DNA from: an uncultured Granulosicoccaceae bacterium
GTDB lineage: Bacteria > Pseudomonadota > Gammaproteobacteria > Granulosicoccales > Granulosicoccaceae
Assembly: GCA_938020525.1 (NCBI GenBank)
Contig: CALIHW010000156.1
Span: forward strand, 1-39,170
Reading direction: 5' to 3'
DNA length: 39,170 bases
The position numbers and the translations under genes were made by a program. Positions 33,981 through 39,170 of this stretch are shown one piece after another; the stretch's first letter is position 1; each line of letters starts with the position of its first letter. The notes below the pieces were generated by a model. It had not been told where the DNA came from. It was given only the letters and a program-made list of their open reading frames with translations, and made no database searches.

Positions 33981-34562
33981 ATGGCTGACGCGCGACCAAG
34001 GCATATTCAAAAGGGCGTAAAAGTCAGCCTGGTGGTGTTTATCGCTCTTTGTGTCTGCATTACTGCACACGCTAGCTCCAGCATGCGATTTGAAAATGCC
34101 AGTACTTATCTGGATGACGGAGTTTACTATCTCGATGCGTTTGCCAGACTCGAACTAGGAGAGGAGCCTGAAAAAGCATTGATGAATGGTGTGGAGTTGC
34201 ATTTTCTTGTTGAAGTGGTCGTAGCGCGACATCGGCGCTGGTGGGTAGACACACCAATTATTGAGCGCAGATTAAGATATAAGCTCTACTTCTATGAGCT
34301 GACACGGCATTATCGAATAGTTAACTTACAAACAGGTGAAAGTAAAAATTATCGGGGCCTTGTTGCAGCGTTACGATTTCTTGGTCAGATCAATCGCTTT
34401 GCATTGATTGAAGCCAGTCGCATCAAAGCTTCAAAACGCTATACAGCCAGAATCGATGTATCGCTTGATACCACCAGATTGCCAGGGCCGCTTGCAGCAC
34501 AAGCCATCATATCGGATGACTGGAATTTACAGAGCGAGGAGTTTCAATGGTCGCTCAACTAA
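33981..34562 (+). CDS. DUF4390 family protein
   Basis: A 193-residue protein of the DUF4390 family, which is regularly encoded between rsmB and ntrY in gamma- and betaproteobacteria. A hydrophobic segment at about 17-32 is a signal peptide. The exported part has DGVYYLDAFARLELGEEPEKALMNGVELHFLVEV, WWVDTPIIERRLRYKLYFYELTRHYRIVNLQTGESKNY and a C-terminal DDWNLQSEEFQWSL, matching the family pattern. Function is unknown; the constant neighbourhood suggests a role with the sensor kinase. I start at ATG 33981; a TTG two codons earlier is possible. It overlaps the ntrY start by 16 bases. Confidence 0.88.
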   Translation: MADARPRHIQKGVKVSLVVFIALCVCITAHASSSMRFENASTYLDDGVYYLDAFARLELGEEPEKALMNGVELHFLVEVVVARHRRWWVDTPIIERRLRYKLYFYELTRHYRIVNLQTGESKNYRGLVAALRFLGQINRFALIEASRIKASKRYTARIDVSLDTTRLPGPLAAQAIISDDWNLQSEEFQWSLN

Positions 34563-36760
34563 TACGCAGGCTTGCGAACAGCTTATGGCTGATGATGGTG
34601 CTGTTTGTTTTTCTGGTGTGGGCACTTTATTTTGTCGCAAATACCGGTGAGCACCTTGATAGCTTTGGTCAGTCGTATCAATGGCTTATGTTGGCAACAG
34701 CAACAGCGCTTACGTTAATCGGTATTTTGATTCTAGCCAGTGTCTGGCGCTTGATTGTCGATCTGCAGCAAAACGTATCCGGTTCTCGATTGACGTTAAA
34801 ACTTGTGATTATGCTGGTCGTGATGGCGTTGTTACCCATGGCGCTGGTGTATTCTTTTTCTATCAAATTTCTGCGTTCCAATATTGATAGCTGGTTTGAT
34901 GTAGAGGTTGAAAGCGCGCTGGATGATGCGCTTGGCTTAAGCCGTGATTCTCTTAATGTTTATATGCGCGCGAGACAGAAGTCTGCTGTGGAAATTGCAG
35001 ATCAGTTGACTGATGTGCCAGCCGAGCTTGCTGTGCTCGTGCTCAATGACATCGGTATTGATGCCGAAGCTTCAGAGTTGACCCTGATAGGTGCAGACAA
35101 TCGAGTAGTGGCAACGACTGCTTTCTCTGGCAGTGTTAGTGTCGCACCGGAGCGGCCAGCTGATGACATCATATCTCGCGCTAGAAATGGAGAGTCTTAT
35201 TTAAGTATTGATCCAGTTCTTGATGGCGATTTGCAGATTCGATCGGTGGTACCGGTGTTTTCGTCTGATCCGATTAACGGCATTTCGGTGCTTTATGCAA
35301 CCTATCCGGTACCGAGAAGTTCAAGTGTGTTGGCGGCCAATGTACAGGAAAGTTTTCGCAACTACCGGCAGCTGACCTATCTGCGTGAACCACTTAAGCA
35401 AAGCTCTATCGCGACGCTTACTCTCGCGGTGTTTCTCAGTTTGATGATGGCCGTTTGGGTGGCATTTTATGCTGCGCGGCGCTTGATGGTGCCAGTGCAC
35501 GATCTGGTTGAAGGGACACGGCTTGTTGCCGCCGGGGATTACTCGACCCGTTTATATACCTCAGGGCGGGATGAGCTTGGTTATCTGGTTAACTCGTTTA
35601 ACGAGATGACCGACAAAATTGAAGCCGCACGGGCCAGTGCCAGTAGCAGTCAAAGACTGGTGGAAGAGCAGCGCTCCTATCTGGAATTGGTATTAAGCCG
35701 GATATCATCTGGCGTAATAACACTAGATGAAAATCATCGTATACGCACCTGCAATGAGAGTGCAGCTGAGATTTTGCAACTTCCCAAACATGCTATTCGG
35801 GCGCTGGATGTATCCGTTATGCCGCAAGACAGTTTAATGCCAAAGTTTTTTAGTGGCATCGAATCAATGTTGAACTCGGATCAACCTGACTGGAGTGTCG
35901 ATCTCGATCTTATTCTCAGTGACGAGCGCGCACGTGTGACTTGTCGTGGTGCGAAAATACAGGGCGATGGTGCAGGTCAATCGGGACACGTACTGGTATT
36001 TGATGATTTCAGCGAAGTTGTAGAAGCACAACGCAACGCTGCATGGAGCGAAGTCGCGAGACGCCTTGCCCATGAAATTAAAAACCCGCTGACACCGATC
36101 CAACTCTCTGCTGAGCGCTTGCAGCACAAATATGCCGGTAAGTTGCAAGGTGAAGATTCAGAAGTGCTTAAGCGACTGACCAATACTATTGTCCAGCAAG
36201 TAGAGTCTATGAAGTCAATGGTGAAAGCGTTTGCTGACTATGCCACAACACCGCAAACCGACTTTGTTTCTGTCAATATGAACGATCTCATTAATGAGAC
36301 ATGCTGGTTGTATCGTGAGGGTGATGATAAAGACAACATTCACCTTGAGCTCGATGCGTCTGTACCTTCTATGCAGTGCGATCCAAACAGACTCAGACAA
36401 GTGCTGCACAATGTTATAAAAAATGCATTTGAAGCATCATCTGACACGAGCACACGCAAGCTCTCTATCAGTACCCGTGTGGTTGCTGATCGCACAACTG
36501 ATTCTATAGAGCTTGTATTTGAAGATAACGGGCCTGGCTTCGCCGCGGAAGTGCGTGAGAGGTTATTTGAGCCGTATATTACTACCAAAAATAAAGGCAC
36601 CGGCCTTGGGCTTGCGATCGTTAAAAAAATTGTTGAAGAACATGGTGGCACTGTACGTGCCGAAAATGGTAATGGCTTGCCGCCATTTGGTGGTGGCCGG
36701 ATGATTCTTAAATTCCCTGTCTCGTTCAGACAATCAAATCTACATGGAGATGCTGCATGA
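34547..36760 (+). CDS. ntrY: NtrY-like sensor histidine kinase
   Basis: A 737-residue membrane histidine kinase. N-terminal membrane segments lie at about 13-31, 45-68 and 83-108, then an extracytoplasmic region to about 285 and another membrane segment (285-310). HAMP follows at about 311-365 (RRLMVPVHDLVEGTRLVAAGDY), a PAS domain at about 380-480, HisKA with phospho-acceptor His509 in RRLAHEIKNPLTPIQL, and HATPase at about 610-725 (QVLHNVIKNAFEAS, EDNGPGFAAEVRERLFEPYITTKNKGTGLGLAIVKKI). The order matches NtrY, associated with nitrogen or redox control. It overlaps DUF4390 upstream and ntrX downstream (ATGA). Confidence 0.93.
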   Translation: MVAQLIRRLANSLWLMMVLFVFLVWALYFVANTGEHLDSFGQSYQWLMLATATALTLIGILILASVWRLIVDLQQNVSGSRLTLKLVIMLVVMALLPMALVYSFSIKFLRSNIDSWFDVEVESALDDALGLSRDSLNVYMRARQKSAVEIADQLTDVPAELAVLVLNDIGIDAEASELTLIGADNRVVATTAFSGSVSVAPERPADDIISRARNGESYLSIDPVLDGDLQIRSVVPVFSSDPINGISVLYATYPVPRSSSVLAANVQESFRNYRQLTYLREPLKQSSIATLTLAVFLSLMMAVWVAFYAARRLMVPVHDLVEGTRLVAAGDYSTRLYTSGRDELGYLVNSFNEMTDKIEAARASASSSQRLVEEQRSYLELVLSRISSGVITLDENHRIRTCNESAAEILQLPKHAIRALDVSVMPQDSLMPKFFSGIESMLNSDQPDWSVDLDLILSDERARVTCRGAKIQGDGAGQSGHVLVFDDFSEVVEAQRNAAWSEVARRLAHEIKNPLTPIQLSAERLQHKYAGKLQGEDSEVLKRLTNTIVQQVESMKSMVKAFADYATTPQTDFVSVNMNDLINETCWLYREGDDKDNIHLELDASVPSMQCDPNRLRQVLHNVIKNAFEASSDTSTRKLSISTRVVADRTTDSIELVFEDNGPGFAAEVRERLFEPYITTKNKGTGLGLAIVKKIVEEHGGTVRAENGNGLPPFGGGRMILKFPVSFRQSNLHGDAA

Positions 36761-38115
36761 GCCAGTCATTAGTAATGGTTGTTGATGATGAGCCGGATAT
36801 TCGAGAGCTGGTGCGCGAGATACTCGAAGATGAAGGCTATGCAGTAGTAGTTGCAGAAGACGTTAAAACGGCTCGAGAAGCGATTCAGGAAAGAGTGCCG
36901 GATCTTGTATTGCTGGATATCTGGATGCCGGAACAAGACGGTGTCAGTCTGTTGAAAGAGTGGAGCGATCAAGGCCCCTTGAGATTTCCGGTTGTCATGA
37001 TTTCCGGACACGGCACGGTAGAGACGGCGGTAGAGGCAACCCGCTTGGGCGCGGTAGATTTCATTGAAAAGCCATTGTCGCTTGCCAGGTTGTTGTTAAG
37101 TGTTGAAAAGGCGATCAGCTCGTTTAACAAAACAGGTGCGGAGTCCGGCGCTGCAAGAGTTCGAAAAATTCCCAAGCTCGCGGGTAGCAGTGCTTATATT
37201 GCTGACCTGCGTGAGACAATAAAAAAATCCGCTAACATTGAAACCGGTGTATTGGTACAAGGTGAGCGTGCGACAGGCAAGCAACTCCTTGCACAGCAAA
37301 TCCATAATGCCAGCCCTCGTACATCAAAGCCCTTTATACAGCTACGTTGCGATAGCTTGTCAGAATCCGGTGCTGCACGTGATTTACTTGGTGATGCAAA
37401 TAGTCCCGGTTATCTTGAGTCGGCCAATGGCGGTACCTTATGTCTGGTTGATGTAGAAGAGTTGTCTTCTACTGCACAATCACTGCTGTTAGATGTGCTG
37501 GAAAAAGGTGTGCTTGATCGTGGGCTTGATCAATCCGTGACTTTTAACGCTCGCATTATTGCCACCAGTACTATCGATCTGTCTGCGGCCATGGCGCAGG
37601 GTGAATTTAGTGAACTTCTATACTATCGACTTGCAGTTCTGATCATCAACACCCTGCCGCTGAGAGAGCATCGAGAAGATGTACCGGCGCTGTTGAAATA
37701 CTACGTAGACTGGTTTGTCGAACAGGAGGGAATGACCTATCGTCACTTTACTGTCGCGGCACAGAATCATATGCGAAACAAGGATTGGCCCGGCAATGTG
37801 CTTGAGTTGGTCAATGTTGTGCAACGCTTAATGATACTTGGCGATGATGTTGAAGTAGATGTTGCCGAAATTGAAAAACTCGGTGGCAGTGAGCACGAAT
37901 CTGGTTATGAGGTGAGTAGTGATATGATGCGCATACCACTCAACCTGCCATTACGTGAAGCGCGGACGGAATTTGAGCGACTCTACCTGCAACGACAACT
38001 GGATAGTGTGGATGGCAATATTGTTGAACTCGCGCGAATTGTGGGTATGGAGAGAACACATCTATACCGTAAGTTACGCAGTGTCGGTATTCAGGCTGGC
38101 CGCAAGCGCGGTTGA
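36757..38115 (+). CDS. ntrX: NtrX-like response regulator lacking GAFTGA
   Basis: A 452-residue response regulator, partner of the upstream kinase by the ATGA overlap. The receiver domain (1-120) has acidic residues D10-D11, phospho-acceptor Asp54 in LLDIWMP, and Lys105. The AAA+ domain (about 140-375) is altered: Walker A is GERATGKQ (169-176), the region that should hold GAFTGA is shortened to LLGDANSPGYLESANGGTL, and Walker B reads LCLVDVEE in place of LFLDEI. A Fis-type helix-turn-helix closes the protein (about 402-446: NIVELARIVGMERTHLYRKL). DNA binding is expected, but sigma54 activation is not. Confidence 0.9.
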   Translation: MSQSLVMVVDDEPDIRELVREILEDEGYAVVVAEDVKTAREAIQERVPDLVLLDIWMPEQDGVSLLKEWSDQGPLRFPVVMISGHGTVETAVEATRLGAVDFIEKPLSLARLLLSVEKAISSFNKTGAESGAARVRKIPKLAGSSAYIADLRETIKKSANIETGVLVQGERATGKQLLAQQIHNASPRTSKPFIQLRCDSLSESGAARDLLGDANSPGYLESANGGTLCLVDVEELSSTAQSLLLDVLEKGVLDRGLDQSVTFNARIIATSTIDLSAAMAQGEFSELLYYRLAVLIINTLPLREHREDVPALLKYYVDWFVEQEGMTYRHFTVAAQNHMRNKDWPGNVLELVNVVQRLMILGDDVEVDVAEIEKLGGSEHESGYEVSSDMMRIPLNLPLREARTEFERLYLQRQLDSVDGNIVELARIVGMERTHLYRKLRSVGIQAGRKRG

Positions 38116-38147
38116 GCGAATAAAAAAATAAGAATCAAGGTAAAGAC

Positions 38148-39170
38148 GTGAAGATTATTGTACTTGGTGCGGGGCAGGTCGGTTCTACTGTCGCCCAGAA
38201 TCTCGCGCTCGAGAATAACGATGTCACTGTTGTTGATACAAATCTGAGCACGCTGCAGGAGCTGCAAAATCGCATTGATCTGAATACCGTTTTCGGCCAT
38301 GCGGCCCATCCGCATATCCTGCGTCAGGCAGGAGCTGAAGATGCTGACATGATTATCGCTGCAACTAACAGCGATGAAACCAACATGATTGCCTGTCAGA
38401 TTGCCTACACGCTATTTAGAACAACCAGTCGGATTGCACGGGTACGTTCGCAGGAGTATCTCAAAGAAAAGGAGGTCTTGTTTCAAAAGAAACATATACC
38501 CATCGATGTATTGATCAGTCCGGAGCGTCTGGTAACCGATCATATAGAAAGAATTATCCAGCATCCGGGCGCTTTGCAGGTTGTAGATTTTGCTGATGGC
38601 CGTGTGCGGCTTGTCGGTGTAGTTGCTGAGGCATCAGCCCCAATGACTGGTAATCCGGCGTCTGCAATACAGAGTTTGTTACCTAATGTGGGTGTTTGTA
38701 TTGCTGCGATCTTTCGCGAAAATGATCCTGTTATTGGAGATGATGCAGTCATCAAAGAAGGTGATCTGGTTTTCTACATCGCTGCCAAAGGTCATACCGT
38801 ATCCATCATGGAGCAATTTCATCAACCGGATAAACCATCAAAGCATGTGATGATAGCGGGTGGCGGTAATATTGGTATGGCACTCGCAAAAAAACTCGAA
38901 AACAAGTATCGAGTGAAAATAATAGAAAAGGGCAGGGAAAGGGCAGAGCAGTTAGGCGAAGCGCTGGATAATTCACTTGTGCTTTGTGGTGATGTGGCAG
39001 ACCAGGATCTGCTAATGGAAGAAAATATTGCATCGATGGATCTCTTTTGTGCTTTGACCAATGATGATGAAGCGAACATTCTCTCTGCAATGGTGGCTCG
39101 CAAGATGGGAGCGAGAAGTGTTATGTCTCTTATCAACCGGCCGGCATACGTTGATCTTGTAGAGCGTGGA
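38148..39170 (+). CDS. trkA: Trk potassium uptake regulator TrkA (3' end outside window)
   Basis: The first 341 codons of TrkA, the cytosolic NAD-binding regulator of the Trk potassium channel (full E. coli length 458). The start is GTG 38148 with AAGG before it, giving KIIVLGAGQVGSTVAQNLALENNDVTVVD, the first Rossmann domain with GxGxxG. An RCK-C domain follows (about 145-225), then the second Rossmann domain at about 230 onward (HVMIAGGGNIGMALAKKLE), matching TrkA's duplicated RCK layout. The frame is open to the window end with no defect. It is the last gene of the def-to-trkA run, 32 bases after ntrX. Confidence 0.95.
   Translation, partial: MKIIVLGAGQVGSTVAQNLALENNDVTVVDTNLSTLQELQNRIDLNTVFGHAAHPHILRQAGAEDADMIIAATNSDETNMIACQIAYTLFRTTSRIARVRSQEYLKEKEVLFQKKHIPIDVLISPERLVTDHIERIIQHPGALQVVDFADGRVRLVGVVAEASAPMTGNPASAIQSLLPNVGVCIAAIFRENDPVIGDDAVIKEGDLVFYIAAKGHTVSIMEQFHQPDKPSKHVMIAGGGNIGMALAKKLENKYRVKIIEKGRERAEQLGEALDNSLVLCGDVADQDLLMEENIASMDLFCALTNDDEANILSAMVARKMGARSVMSLINRPAYVDLVERG

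Noticed and set aside
1..39170. CRISPR arrays, prophage or toxin-antitoxin modules
   Set aside because: No regularly spaced repeats, phage structural genes, integrase or recognisable toxin-antitoxin pair were seen.

Overview
The window reads as chromosomal DNA of a free-living, probably marine gammaproteobacterium with mid-40s to 50% GC. The evidence is the gene order def-fmt-rsmB-DUF4390-ntrY-ntrX-trkA beside a divergent LysM-dprA-topA-tsaC-hemF block, a glutaminyl-tRNA synthetase, oxygen-dependent HemF, a tRNA with encoded CCA, and many outer-membrane lipoproteins with calcium-binding aspartate repeats. I cannot name the genus. No phage, plasmid, CRISPR array or complete insertion sequence is visible.

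Layout. Positions 1-2.5 kb hold small conserved genes: a BolA-family protein, a small lipoprotein, a 76-aa protein, a SixA-like phosphatase and a LysM lipoprotein. glnS and a lone tRNA-Thr(TGT) follow. About 0.9 kb without a credible gene (4.46-5.39 kb) precedes a phosphodiesterase/phosphatase-fold gene. Then come two short inverted-repeat elements and a secreted protein resembling GH12 beta-sandwich enzymes. At 8.4-11.8 kb are rpe, a periplasmic histidine phosphatase, a CoA-binding protein and metY. At 12-17 kb are an OmpA-type lipoprotein, a glucuronokinase-like GHMP kinase with a pterin dehydratase, a HEAT-repeat protein and a calcium-repeat/peptidoglycan-binding lipoprotein. At 17-23 kb are an M20 peptidase, a GAF-GAF-GGDEF diguanylate cyclase, a TTGG-repeat lipoprotein and a carbohydrate-binding protein with three C-terminal DPDGDG modules.

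From 23.6 to 39.2 kb the content is core: topA-tsaC-hemF as one minus-strand operon, dprA, a LysM lipoprotein, and the plus-strand run def, fmt, rsmB, DUF4390, ntrY, ntrX and trkA (cut by the window end). These join translation start and rRNA modification to a two-component system and potassium uptake.

The most unusual signal is a family of MITE-like repeats. Three copies of a 260-305 bp element (6297-6557, 10199-10459, 31374-31678) share terminal inverted repeats of the form CTAGCCTGGATTATTCAT and a conserved set of internal hairpins. All three lie between two co-directional genes and in the same orientation relative to transcription. Two end only 12-14 bases before a start codon, and one supplies the stop codon of the gene before it. 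A second, unrelated 180 bp element abuts copy A through a shared CTAG and also supplies a stop codon. Other points of interest are an NtrX-type regulator that lacks the GAFTGA loop, the kinase/pterin-dehydratase pair, and a possible 13-25 aa peptide followed by a clear terminator near the left end.
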